From Azospirillum sp. B21 (lineage in GTDB: Bacteria > Pseudomonadota > Alphaproteobacteria > Azospirillales > Azospirillaceae): DNA of 37,059 bases. The position numbers and the translations under genes were made by a program. The stretch covers positions 1 to 37,059 of the forward strand of contig NZ_VTTO01000025.1 in NCBI RefSeq assembly GCF_008364825.1, written 5' to 3'. Below are positions 1-7,967 of this stretch, in pieces. The notes under the pieces are model-generated. The model worked only from the letters and a program-made list of their open reading frames with translations. It searched no databases and was not told where the DNA came from. Each line of letters starts with the position of its first letter. The stretch's first letter is position 1.

Positions 1-76
1 GAACTCGGCCGTGAAAAGCCTCCGCGCCAATGGTACTGCGTCTTAAGACGTGGGAGAGTAGGTCGCCGCCAGGTCA
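1..76 (+). rRNA. rrf: 5S ribosomal RNA, 3' part
   Basis: The first bases match the 3' two thirds of an alphaproteobacterial 5S rRNA: the conserved GAACTCGGCCGTGAAA, the CCAATGGTACTGCGTC loop region and the closing GTCGCCGCCAGGTC that pairs with the missing 5' end. The gene is cut by the left edge of the window. The exact 3' end is uncertain by a few bases. It is presumably the last gene of an rrs-rrl-rrf operon, so the flagellar cluster lies directly downstream of an rRNA operon. Confidence 0.93.
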
Positions 77-140
77 CCAGGGCTCAAGAGACGCGCAATC
101 ACGAAGCAACATCGCTGACATCTTCGCACACCCTACCAGA

Positions 141-173
141 AACGCCCCGGTTCATATGAGCCGGGGCGTTTTT
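141..173 (+). terminator. rho-independent terminator of the rRNA operon
   Basis: AACGCCCCGG and CCGGGGCGTT form a perfect 10-bp stem around a short ATATG-containing loop, followed by a run of T. It lies about 65 bases past the 5S end, and no tRNA gene is visible between. This is a textbook intrinsic terminator closing the ribosomal operon. Confidence 0.9.
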
Positions 174-281
174 CGCGTTTGCGGGGCCGAGCATACGACG
201 CCACGCATTTTTTGATCGCTTCACCGGGTATTAATTTGTTTTTGGTCGATTGGTCGCAGTGGTCCGCCGGATGGCGGAGGC

Positions 282-848
282 GTGGGGACGGCGATGGGCG
301 ATCCGGACGATCTTTTCGATATCTACCGCAAGGACCACGCCGCCGCGGCCTTGACCGGTCCAACGCTTGCGGCCGCACTCAGCGATACGGTGCGGCGCAG
401 CCTGGCGCTGATCGAGGAACTGTGTGCCGACGTGACGCGGGCGCTTGTCCAGGCGCGCTATACCACCCGGCTGGCATCGGCCGTCACCGATCGCTCCAGC
501 TATGTGCGGCTCGACCGCCAGTCGGAAGGTTTCCGCGACTATCTGCGGAACTGGAGCCACCAGCGGGCCGACCGCGGCACCGGCGGCATGCATTGGGAGG
601 CTCAGATCCTCGTCACCGACCATCGGCGGACGACGAAAGAGATCGGCATCGGCATCGCTTTCGAATGGCCGGGCCAGAGCGGGGAAGGCCAAAGCGGGGA
701 GGGCAGCCTTGCCTTCGTCGAGTTCTGGCCGACGGGCGCCGGAGTGGCGCTGCCGTCGGACACCCGCGGCTTTCAGCGTGCGCTGGTCGCCTGCATCATC
801 AAGTTGGAGCAGGCCGGCGAACTTGCGAGCGTGAAGAGCCGCGGTTGA
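282..848 (+). CDS. hypothetical protein
   Basis: I do not recognise this 188-residue soluble protein. The N-terminal third is helical (DTVRRSLALIEELCADVTRAL); the rest alternates charged and aromatic stretches (EGFRDYLRNW, EIGIGIAFEWPG, SLAFVEFWPTG). There is no signal peptide or membrane segment. The start is uncertain: GTG at 282 or ATG at 294, with a GGAGG at 276-280 that is too close to the first and rather far from the second. It ends two bases before the convergent flgN-like gene, so the stop regions abut. Codon use is the normal GC-rich type, which supports a real gene. Two imperfect 15-base copies at 672-701 encode GQSGE twice. A flagellar role is possible from position only. Confidence 0.65.
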   Translation: MGTAMGDPDDLFDIYRKDHAAAALTGPTLAAALSDTVRRSLALIEELCADVTRALVQARYTTRLASAVTDRSSYVRLDRQSEGFRDYLRNWSHQRADRGTGGMHWEAQILVTDHRRTTKEIGIGIAFEWPGQSGEGQSGEGSLAFVEFWPTGAGVALPSDTRGFQRALVACIIKLEQAGELASVKSRG

Positions 849-850
849 CG

Positions 851-1369
851 TTACAAGGTCGCGTTCAGGCCGGACGCCGAAAGCTCCACCGGCCGGCGCG
901 CCTGTCCGTCGCGGGCATAGGTGCCGTCGCTGGCCGCCTTTTCCAGCGCGACCAGCAGGTTGCGGTTGATGGTCAGCACCGCCTTGCGCAGGGCGACAAG
1001 GCCGGAAGCGTTGGTGGACACCGCCCGTTCCAGCCGGTCGATGCGGTCCAGGGTCATTGCGCGCAGCTCATCGGGCAAGCGGATGCCCTCGTCGCGGGCC
1101 CGCAGGACGGCGCCTTCCAGCTGTTCGGCCATCGCCGCCTTGCGGTGGGCGAAGGCCTCCAGCCGGTCGAGCATTCCGGCGGCGATGCAGGCGGATTCCT
1201 CTTCCAGGACGGCGGAGAGAGCCTCCACAGCGTCGAGGAAGTCGCGGACCAGCAGCGCCGTGGCACCGTCATAGCCGGGATCGGAAGCGGCCGGTCCCTC
1301 GGCCGGCGCCGGTTCGGCGCTGCGGTCGGGGGCAAATTCGTGGATCAGATCCTTGAAGGTGACGCTCAT
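851..1369 (-). CDS. FlgN-like flagellar export chaperone
   Basis: This 172-residue protein is mostly helical. It has an LEEESACIAAGMLDRLEAFAHRK segment and a C-terminal helix with LTINRNLLVALEKA followed by a Tyr and Gly-rich tail. That pattern matches the FlgN family, chaperones that hold the hook-filament junction proteins FlgK and FlgL for export. It is the last gene of the operon carrying flgK and flgL, and its start overlaps the end of the rod-binding flgJ by four bases (ATGA type), which implies translational coupling. FlgN proteins diverge strongly, so the family call rests on length, helical pattern and neighbours rather than on a decisive motif. Confidence 0.6.
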   Translation of the reverse strand: MSVTFKDLIHEFAPDRSAEPAPAEGPAASDPGYDGATALLVRDFLDAVEALSAVLEEESACIAAGMLDRLEAFAHRKAAMAEQLEGAVLRARDEGIRLPDELRAMTLDRIDRLERAVSTNASGLVALRKAVLTINRNLLVALEKAASDGTYARDGQARRPVELSASGLNATL

Positions 1370-1692
1370 GACGGCTGCTCCGCTTGGGATGCATAGAGGC
1401 GGGCGATCTCGTTATGCGTCATCCTGCCGATGCCGAGCGTGCCGGACTCGGCGATGGCCTTGCCGTATTCCTGCAACATCATGCTGCGCCACGGCTTTTC
1501 CGCCGGGCCGCCGCCGCCGAACAGCGGGCTTTCACGCATGCCCGCGAACATGCTCTCCATCAACTGGCTTACCAGCATCGCCTCGAACTCCTTGGCGACC
1601 TTGTCGGCGGCGGCGGGGTCGGGGAGGTTTGGTATCGAGGCTGCGGGGGTAGTCGGGGCTGTGGCGCGGAAGGTGGCTGCGGCGATGTCCAT
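1366..1692 (-). CDS. flgJ: rod-binding protein (FlgJ N-domain / CheL type)
   Basis: The protein has 108 residues and contains only the rod-binding domain: AADKVAKEFEAMLVSQLMESMF, then a Gly-rich turn, then MMLQEYGKAIAESGTLGIG. This is the short alphaproteobacterial form. It lacks the C-terminal muramidase that enterobacterial FlgJ carries, so a separate lytic enzyme must open the peptidoglycan; none is seen in this window. The product caps the growing rod in the periplasm. It sits just downstream of flgI, which fits assembly of rod and P-ring, and overlaps the flgN-like gene by four bases. Confidence 0.88.
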   Translation of the reverse strand: MDIAAATFRATAPTTPAASIPNLPDPAAADKVAKEFEAMLVSQLMESMFAGMRESPLFGGGGPAEKPWRSMMLQEYGKAIAESGTLGIGRMTHNEIARLYASQAEQPS

Positions 1693-1707
1693 CGTCGATT
1701 CTCGCGG

Positions 1708-2880
1708 TCAGATGATTTCCAGATCGGCGTGCAGGGCGCCGGCGGCCTTGATCGCCTGGAGGATGGCCACCATGTCGCGCGGTCCCACGCCCAGAGCGTT
1801 CAGGCCGTTGACCAGCTGCTGCAGGCTGACATTGCCGCCGACGGTCACGAACTGGCGGCCGTTGCCCTCCTGCACCTGCACGTCGGTGCGCGGCACGACG
1901 ACGGTGGAACCGTTGCTGAAGGGTTGCGGCTGCGACACCTGCGGCGTCTCCACCACGCGGACGGTCAGGTTGCCCTGGGTGATAGCGACGCGGCTGACCC
2001 GCACGTCGTCGCCGATGACGATGGTGCCGCTGCGCTCATCCACCACCACGCGGGCGATGGCGTCGGGGCGGACCGGCAGCTGTTCGATCTCGCCGATCAG
2101 GCGGGGGACGTTGCCCACGTAAGACCCGGTGATCCGGACATCGACGGTGGTCAGGTCGACCACGCGAGCGTTGCCGGCGCCGAGCCGGCCGTTCACCGCA
2201 TCGGCGATGCGGATCGCCGTCGTGAAATCCGGGTTGCGCAGGGCCATCCGCACCGCGCCGATATCGTTGAGGGCGAATTTCAGCTCGCGCTCCACAGTGG
2301 CGCCATTGGCGATGCGGGCGGTGGTGGGTACGCCCTTGGTCACCGTCGCCGCCGAGCCGCCGGCGGTGAAGCCGCTGACCGACAGCGGTCCCTGGGCGAC
2401 GGCATAGGCCTCGCCATCCGCACCCAGCAGTGGCGTCACCACCAGCGTGCCGCCCAGCAGGCTGGTGGCGTCGCCGAGCGCGGAGACCGTCACATCGACC
2501 GTGGTGCCCTGGCGCGGGAAGGGCGGCAGGCTGGCCGTCACCATCACCGCCGCGGCGTTGCGGGTGCGCAGGGTCTCGCCGCGGGTGTTGATGCCCAGCC
2601 GCTCCATCATTCCCTTCAGGCTCTGCTCGGTGAAGGGGGTGTTGATCAGCCGGTCGCCGGTGCCGTTCAACCCGACCACCAGCCCATAGCCGACCAGCTG
2701 GTTGCGGCGGACCCCGTCGAACGTGACCAGATCCTTCACCCGCGTCTGGGACGCCGCCGGGGCGGGCAGGGCCGACAGCATGCCGAGCGCCAGCAGCAGC
2801 CCGCCAGCCAAAGCGACTGCATGGCGGAAGGCGGGCCGGGGCCGGCGCGGAACGGGGAGCTGGATGCTGCCGGGGCTCAT
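1708..2880 (-). CDS. flgI: flagellar P-ring protein FlgI
   Basis: FlgI forms the periplasmic P-ring, the bushing around the rod in the peptidoglycan layer. The 390-residue product starts with a long signal peptide (hydrophobic stretch at about residues 20-38, cleavage near APAAS). It then shows the family's hallmark opening RVKDLVTFDGVRRNQLVGYGLVVGLNGTGD and the conserved GEARVSR-like and QLVNGLNALGVGPRDMVAILQAIKAAGAL C-terminus. The extended basic N-region (PRRPRPAFR) makes it slightly longer than usual. It is 11 bases behind flgL and 15 bases ahead of flgJ, inside the flgE-K-L-I-J-N operon. FlgA, its likely chaperone, is encoded at 13220-13924. Confidence 0.96.
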   Translation of the reverse strand: MSPGSIQLPVPRRPRPAFRHAVALAGGLLLALGMLSALPAPAASQTRVKDLVTFDGVRRNQLVGYGLVVGLNGTGDRLINTPFTEQSLKGMMERLGINTRGETLRTRNAAAVMVTASLPPFPRQGTTVDVTVSALGDATSLLGGTLVVTPLLGADGEAYAVAQGPLSVSGFTAGGSAATVTKGVPTTARIANGATVERELKFALNDIGAVRMALRNPDFTTAIRIADAVNGRLGAGNARVVDLTTVDVRITGSYVGNVPRLIGEIEQLPVRPDAIARVVVDERSGTIVIGDDVRVSRVAITQGNLTVRVVETPQVSQPQPFSNGSTVVVPRTDVQVQEGNGRQFVTVGGNVSLQQLVNGLNALGVGPRDMVAILQAIKAAGALHADLEII

Positions 2881-2891
2881 GGCGATGGGAC

Positions 2892-3995
2892 CTAGAGGTA
2901 GTTGGTCAGGCGGAGCTTGGCGATGCGCGCGGTGGCGTTGGCGGTGGCGTCGATCTGCGCCTCCAGCTGGCTGATCCGCGTGCTCGCCTCGTAGGGGTCG
3001 ACGCCTTCCAGATTGTCGATCTGCAGGCTGAGGATCGACTTCTGCGTCTTGTGCTGTTCGGCCAGGGTGGCGATCTGGGCGCGCTGGACGCCGAGCTGCG
3101 CCGTCGCCTCCCGCAGGTTGCCGAGGCCGCTGGACAACTTGTCGACCGCCGTCTTGATGTAGTCGGGATAGGCGTCGACATCCATTTTCGAGGTGTCGAC
3201 CGCCGCCAGCATGTAGATGCCTTCCAGCAGCTCCCGCATCATCGGGTCGTTGGCCTGGACGCCATAGGCGATGGTGCTGGAATCGGCCGGACGGCCGGCG
3301 ACGCGGGGGGAGGCGGCGCCGCCGGGCTGGACCGAGGTGGTGCCGGTGTAGAGCCCGCCCTCGAAGGTATCGGTCAGCGGCGCGGGAGCCGGCGTGGTCG
3401 GGTCGCGCACGGCGAACAGATCGTCCAGCCGGGCAATGACCGCCGCGGTTTCCGCCGCGGTCACCGGCATCTCGGCACCGCCGGTGGCGGACTGGATGGC
3501 ATCGCGGACGATCTGCATCGGCGAGCGCAGGCCCGACTTGTCGCCGTCGACATTGCGCATCGGCGGCTGGTCGAGCGCGGTGCCGGCGAACAGATAGGCG
3601 TTGCCGGCCGACGCGTTCAGCAGCCCGACCACCTGATCCAGCACGCCGCGCGCCCGCACCTGCAGCGAGGTGCCGGTCGGCGACTGCTGCCCCAGGCCGG
3701 TGGAGGCGGCGGCCAGCAGGTCGGTGCCCGACGCGATGATGCTGGTCATCGCGCTGTCCATCATCTTCATCCGGCCGTCGAGCAGGTCGGTGGTCTTCAC
3801 ATACTCGTCGGTGCGGTCGAACAGGTTGCGCAGCGCGATGTCGCGGCCGGTGCTGGCGCCGATGGTCGCGGCGACGTCGGCATGGACGCCGGTCGCAACC
3901 TCCTCGTTGGCGCGGACCAGCTCCATCTGCTGCCGGGTCATGGTGCTTTGCAGCTTCCGGCTCATCCCCAGCGTGGACAGGGCATTGTACAGCAT
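2892..3995 (-). CDS. flgL: flagellar hook-associated protein FlgL (HAP3)
   Basis: FlgL is the hook-filament adaptor next to the filament. The 367-residue protein has a flagellin-like N-terminal coiled coil (LSTLGMSRKLQSTMTRQQMELVRANEEVATGV) and a flagellin-like C-terminus (ISQLEAQIDATANATARIAKLRLTNYL). Between them are a DLLAAASTGLGQQSPTGTSLQ region and an AGNAYLFAGT segment, both typical of FlgL. Its ATG lies six bases after the flgK stop, with AAGGGGT as ribosome site. Together with FlgK it is the expected client of the FlgN-like protein at the end of the operon. Confidence 0.93.
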   Translation of the reverse strand: MLYNALSTLGMSRKLQSTMTRQQMELVRANEEVATGVHADVAATIGASTGRDIALRNLFDRTDEYVKTTDLLDGRMKMMDSAMTSIIASGTDLLAAASTGLGQQSPTGTSLQVRARGVLDQVVGLLNASAGNAYLFAGTALDQPPMRNVDGDKSGLRSPMQIVRDAIQSATGGAEMPVTAAETAAVIARLDDLFAVRDPTTPAPAPLTDTFEGGLYTGTTSVQPGGAASPRVAGRPADSSTIAYGVQANDPMMRELLEGIYMLAAVDTSKMDVDAYPDYIKTAVDKLSSGLGNLREATAQLGVQRAQIATLAEQHKTQKSILSLQIDNLEGVDPYEASTRISQLEAQIDATANATARIAKLRLTNYL

Positions 3996-4001
3996 CGGAT
4001 C

Positions 4002-5399
4002 TTACCCCTTGATCTGCAGCAGGATGTCGATCATGCGGCCGGCGACCTGCACCACCTGGGCACTGGCGCCGTAGCTCTGCTCGATCATCAGGAGCTTCTG
4101 CATCTCGTCGTCGATGTTGACGCCGTCGCGGTTGATGCGGGCGGTTTCCAACGTATCCGCGCTGATCTTGCGGGCGTTCATCTCCGATTCCGCCCCGGTG
4201 CGGTAGCCCTGCTGGGCCGACACCATGGCGGTGGCGTAGCTGCCGAGCGTCGTGGAGGCCGGCATGTCGGTGGCGGCGAAGCTGCGGGCGGTGGTGAAGA
4301 CGGTCAGGAACCTGTCGATCTGCGTCTGGTCGCCGGGCTGGAGCGGGGCCGCCGCCTGGATGCCGCTGCGCACCCGCCAGCTTTCCGTCCGCACGGAGTC
4401 GTTTACCGTGATGCGCGACGCCAGCCCGGCGGTGGCGCCATAGGCGGCGCCGGCGTCGGTGAACAGGCCGGGCTGGGTTGGGTCGGTCTCGGCCCCCTGG
4501 AAGGCTTGGACGAGTCCGGCGGCCAGTTCGTCGAGCTGGGCCAGCGCGCGGGGCATGTCCTGCTTGATGGTCTGGACATAGCCCATGATGCGGCCGCTCT
4601 GGATCTCGCTGTCGGGGTTGGCGGACAGCGAGACGCCGTTGGCCATCACATCGTCCCCCAACAGCGTCAGCGGCTGATCGCCGGGCGCCAGCGGGTGGTC
4701 GAGCAGGGTCTGGCCGTTGCGGGTCATCACCACCACCTGGCCGTCCTCGCGGCTGTAGGTGCGGATGCCGATCTCCTGCGAGACCTGGTCGAGCAGGCGG
4801 TCGCGGTCGTCGCGCAGGTCGCCGGTGTCGCCGCCGCGCGCTTCCAGCCCGGCGATCCTGCCGTTCAGGTCGCTGATCCGCTGCAGGGCGGTGTTCACCG
4901 AGTCGACCGAGGTCTGCAGGCGATCGCGGGCGTCGGACTGCACCGTCTGCGCCGCTTCCGCCGCACGGTTCAGGCTGTCGGTGAGCGTGATCGCCTGCGA
5001 CACCACCGCATTCTGGGCGGCATCGTCCTGCGGCATGCCGTGCAGGCGGGAGAAGGCCTGCTGCAGCTTCGACAGCTGGGTGGAGACCGACTTCTCGTCC
5101 TGCGGCTGCCCCAGCACCAGGGCGTAGTCGGCCAGTGCCGACGCCCGCGCTTCCTGCCCGGTGTAGCGGCTGGTCTCGAACCGCGCGTCGCGGATCAGCA
5201 GCTCGTCCACCTTGCGGGCGATGGCGTCGACCTGCACCCCGGCGCCGCGGCCGGCGGTGTTGGCCGACGACAGGGCGAGGTCGCGGCGCACATAGCCGGC
5301 CGTGGTGGCGTTGGCGAGGTTGTGGGAAGTCATCGCCGCCTGCTGCTGCGTCGTGCGCAGGCCGGACAGGGCGGCGGTGAGGGCGAGTTGGACGCTCAT
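4002..5399 (-). CDS. flgK: flagellar hook-associated protein FlgK (HAP1)
   Basis: FlgK is the hook-filament adaptor that contacts the hook. The 465 residues begin with LTAALSGLRTTQQQAAMTSHNLANATTAGYVRR, the rod/hook family signature, and end with VNIDDEMQKLLMIEQSYGASAQVVQVAGRMIDILLQIKG, the FlgK C-terminal helix. A long coiled-coil middle (about residues 80-210) includes LNRAAEAAQTVQSDARDRLQ. A GGAGC ribosome site precedes the ATG. It follows flgE after 25 bases, with flgL next. Confidence 0.95.
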   Translation of the reverse strand: MSVQLALTAALSGLRTTQQQAAMTSHNLANATTAGYVRRDLALSSANTAGRGAGVQVDAIARKVDELLIRDARFETSRYTGQEARASALADYALVLGQPQDEKSVSTQLSKLQQAFSRLHGMPQDDAAQNAVVSQAITLTDSLNRAAEAAQTVQSDARDRLQTSVDSVNTALQRISDLNGRIAGLEARGGDTGDLRDDRDRLLDQVSQEIGIRTYSREDGQVVVMTRNGQTLLDHPLAPGDQPLTLLGDDVMANGVSLSANPDSEIQSGRIMGYVQTIKQDMPRALAQLDELAAGLVQAFQGAETDPTQPGLFTDAGAAYGATAGLASRITVNDSVRTESWRVRSGIQAAAPLQPGDQTQIDRFLTVFTTARSFAATDMPASTTLGSYATAMVSAQQGYRTGAESEMNARKISADTLETARINRDGVNIDDEMQKLLMIEQSYGASAQVVQVAGRMIDILLQIKG

Positions 5400-5424
5400 G
5401 GCCGGGGCTCCGTCGCGACTGGGC

Positions 5425-6669
5425 TCAACGCTTCAGGCGGGTGGTTTCTTCGACCATCTCGTCGGCCGTGCGCACCAGGGTGGCATTGGACGAGTAGGCC
5501 CGTTGGGTCTCGATCAGCGACACCAGCTCGGTCGCGATGTCGACGTTGGACTGCTCCAGCGCGCTGCCGATGACGGTGCCGGCGGCGCCCTTCTTGCCGG
5601 CGCCCAGCGTCAGCGTGCCGGTCTCGGCACCCAGCGTGTAGGTGTTGCCGTCCTGGGCGACCAGACCGTCCGGGTTGGTGACGGTGGCGATCGGGATCTG
5701 GTACAGCGCCTGACGGGCGCCGTTGTCGTACATCACCCACAGCTTGCCGCTGTCGTCGATGTTGACCGAGGTGACCTGACCGACCTTGGCGCCGTCGCCG
5801 GTGACGGTCGGCACATAGTCGCCGTTCAGCTGCGTGACGTTGCCGAGCGACATGGTGAAGCTGTCGGCGGTCGGCGTGGCCGGCGAGGTGACGGTGATAC
5901 CGGGCATCGGGTCCAGCGGCAGGCCGGCGCCGTCCACCGGCTTTCCGGCATAGGGGCCGGTGGCGGCGAAATTGAGCGTCACCGGCGCGCCGCCGACCGT
6001 GTAGCCGGCCGGTCCGGTCGCGGTCAGCGTCCACTGGTTGGGGGTGGCGCCCTTGGTCCAGGTCAGCGACAGGTCCAGCGGGTTGCCGAGCCCGTCATAG
6101 AAGGTCGGGCTGGTGGTGAAGCTGTCGCCGGCCGCCGCCTGGGCCGGCAGGTTGCCGGAGAAGTCCATCAGCGTCGTCCGGCTGCCGCCATAGACGAGAT
6201 TGCCGATGTTGACCGACTGCAGGTCGTCGAAGCGGGCGGTGCTGACATTGGGCAGCGTGCCGTCGGGATTCAGCTTCCACGCTTCCAGATACTGGCCGGC
6301 ATTGTTGCGCAGGAAACCGCTTTCGTCGGGCAGGAAGCTGCCGGCGCGGGTCAGCGAATATTGGGGCGTGCCGGATGCGGTGCTGCCGACGACGAAGAAG
6401 CCGGCGCCGCTGATCGCCATGTCGGTCGTCGAGGTGCTGCCGAGGATGGTGCCGTCCTGCTGCACCTGATAATGCGTGGCGGACTGCACGCCGCTGGCCG
6501 TGTAGGTGCTGCGCGCGCCGGGTGCGGTGACCAGAGTGGAGAAATCCACGGTGGAGCGCTTGTAGCCGACCGTCTGGGAATTGCTGATGTTGTCCGAAAT
6601 GGCAGCGAGGCGCGAGCTTTGCGCGGCCATGCCACTGACACCGGAACGCATTGCGCTGTACAGGCTCAT
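5425..6669 (-). CDS. flgE: flagellar hook protein FlgE
   Basis: FlgE polymerises into the universal joint outside the outer membrane. The 414-residue protein begins MSLYSAMRSGVSGMAAQSSRLAAISDNISNSQTVGYK, the rod/hook signature. It has the FlgE/F/G middle motif DMAISGAGFFVVG and closes with the conserved helix QSNVDIATELVSLIETQRAYSSNATLVRTADEMVEETTRLKR. The ATG has a GAGGA ribosome site nine bases upstream. It is the first gene of a six-gene operon (flgE-flgK-flgL-flgI-flgJ-flgN). The CtrA-box-like promoter at 6785-6817 lies about 115 bases upstream, so the transcript should have a long leader. Confidence 0.96.
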   Translation of the reverse strand: MSLYSAMRSGVSGMAAQSSRLAAISDNISNSQTVGYKRSTVDFSTLVTAPGARSTYTASGVQSATHYQVQQDGTILGSTSTTDMAISGAGFFVVGSTASGTPQYSLTRAGSFLPDESGFLRNNAGQYLEAWKLNPDGTLPNVSTARFDDLQSVNIGNLVYGGSRTTLMDFSGNLPAQAAAGDSFTTSPTFYDGLGNPLDLSLTWTKGATPNQWTLTATGPAGYTVGGAPVTLNFAATGPYAGKPVDGAGLPLDPMPGITVTSPATPTADSFTMSLGNVTQLNGDYVPTVTGDGAKVGQVTSVNIDDSGKLWVMYDNGARQALYQIPIATVTNPDGLVAQDGNTYTLGAETGTLTLGAGKKGAAGTVIGSALEQSNVDIATELVSLIETQRAYSSNATLVRTADEMVEETTRLKR

Positions 6670-6784
6670 CCTTGGGATCCTCTGGTCAACCGTCGAACGG
6701 GCCGTCGAACGGGCCGTCGCAGTGGCGACAAACGGAAGGGGAGTGGCGCGTCCCGGGATTCTCCACGAAGGACCGATGGGGTTA

Positions 6785-6817
6785 ACGGTAGCGAAGGGGT
6801 TTTAAAGGGGCTTTAAA
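6785..6817 (-). promoter_or_regulatory. CtrA-box-like promoter of flgE operon
   Basis: Read on the minus strand: TTTAAAGCCCCTTTAAAA (6817-6800), which contains TTAA-N7-TTAA exactly, then nine bases, then TACCGT (6790-6785). The same arrangement occurs upstream of six other flagellar units in this window. TTAA-N7-TTAA is the known CtrA box of Alphaproteobacteria. TACCGT is my candidate for the -10 region. Binding and start site are inferred. Confidence 0.6.
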
Positions 6818-6891
6818 GGAAAAGGCGGGCGGTTTTGTTAAAATATTTGGGGGTTTTTATTTTGAAAGCATGACGCCGAGCGGGGCAAGAT

Positions 6892-6916
6892 CCCCTCTCC
6901 CCCCCGGGGAGAGGGA
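6892..6916. repeat. single GC-rich palindrome between motB and flgE
   Basis: CCCTCTCCC and GGGAGAGGG face each other across a short C/G core, forming a perfect hairpin 33 bases past the motB stop. It is one arm-pair of the CCCCTCTCCCC...GGGGAGAGGGG repeat family found several times in this locus. It may stop or process the motA-motB transcript, but there is no U-run on the minus strand. Confidence 0.6.
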
Positions 6917-6947
6917 GAATTCAAGGTGGGGGCAACACCACGCCTCC

Positions 6948-7961
6948 TCACCCCGGCCGCCGCAGCAACGTGATGCTGATCCGCCGGTTGCTGGGGTCGA
7001 GCGGGTCGCTGCTGCCGAAATGGTCGAGGTCGGCGCGGCCTTCGACGCGGACGATCCGGTTGCCGGGAATGCCGCTGGCCAGCAGTTCGCGGCGGGCGGC
7101 GTTGGCACGGTCGCTGGAGAGTTCCCAGTTGCCGTATTTGGCGTCGGGAGCATAGCCGAGAGCGTCGGTATGGCCGGTGATGCCGATCGGGTTGGGAACG
7201 GAGGCGAGTGCGGAAGCGACCATCCGCATCAGCCGGCGGCCCTGCTCGTTCATCTGGGCCGAGCCGACCTTGAACATTGAGAAGCGCGCCTGATCAGTCA
7301 GCTGGACGCGCAGGCCCTCCGGCACCTGCTGGATCACCAGACTGCCCTGCAGGGCGTTGAGGTCGGGCGACGCGGCGATGCGCTGGCGCAGGTCGCGTTC
7401 CAGCGTTTCCAGTGCCACCCGTTCGGTCAGTTCGGCGGACTGTCGGTCGAGCAGGGCCTCCAATTCAGCCCGCGTCGCGGTGGCGCCGTTGGCCGGCGGC
7501 TCGGCTGCTGCGGCCTGCGCCGGATCGGCGGCGGGGCGCAGCAGGTCGACCGGCGGCACCGGGCTGCCGGCCGGATGCGGCATCGGATCCTTGCGGCCTG
7601 CCGGCTGGCGGTCGCTGTCGCCGACGGAAGCGACGACGGGCGGGGAGGCCACCGGGCTCGCCTGATCGCCGGCGGCGTTCGGGGTGGTCAGCGATCCGGT
7701 GCTGTCGACCGAGCGGCCGGCCAGCATGCCATCGGCGCCGGAGTTGCTCTGCGACACCGCGACCGGGTTGAAGTAATCGGCGATGCCCTTGCGTTGCTCG
7801 GTGGTGGTGATGTTCATCAGCCACATCACCAGGAAGAAGGTCATCATCGCCGTCACGAAGTCGGCATAGGCCAGCTTCCAGGCGCTGTTGTGCTCTTCTT
7901 CATCATGGCCGCCGAGATGGCGCTTGACGATGATCGGGGGGAGGGCGGTCTTGCGCGGCAT
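6948..7961 (-). CDS. motB: flagellar stator protein MotB
   Basis: MotB is the ion-channel subunit that anchors the stator to peptidoglycan. In this 337-residue protein the single membrane segment at about residues 31-50 (AYADFVTAMMTFFLVMWLM) carries the proton-accepting Asp at residue 34. The plug and a long Pro/Ala-rich linker follow. The C-terminal OmpA-like peptidoglycan-binding domain includes GITGHTD and ELSSDRANAARRELLASGI. The N-terminal RRPI-like basic tail and EEEHNSAWK match alphaproteobacterial MotB. It starts six bases after motA. No Phe/Tyr pattern typical of sodium-type PomB was examined closely, so coupling to protons is by family default. Confidence 0.95.
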   Translation of the reverse strand: MPRKTALPPIIVKRHLGGHDEEEHNSAWKLAYADFVTAMMTFFLVMWLMNITTTEQRKGIADYFNPVAVSQSNSGADGMLAGRSVDSTGSLTTPNAAGDQASPVASPPVVASVGDSDRQPAGRKDPMPHPAGSPVPPVDLLRPAADPAQAAAAEPPANGATATRAELEALLDRQSAELTERVALETLERDLRQRIAASPDLNALQGSLVIQQVPEGLRVQLTDQARFSMFKVGSAQMNEQGRRLMRMVASALASVPNPIGITGHTDALGYAPDAKYGNWELSSDRANAARRELLASGIPGNRIVRVEGRADLDHFGSSDPLDPSNRRISITLLRRPG

Positions 7962-7967
7962 GGCCGG

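Noticed and set aside
77..140. tRNA gene after the 5S rRNA
   Set aside because: rRNA operons often end in a tRNA-fMet gene, but no cloverleaf or TTC-type arm can be drawn in this stretch.
3051..5573. 840-codon open frame on the plus strand across flgL and flgK
   Set aside because: It lies antisense to two well-supported genes. Its His/Gly/Ala/Arg-rich translation shows no domain, which is typical for the antisense frame of GC-rich genes.
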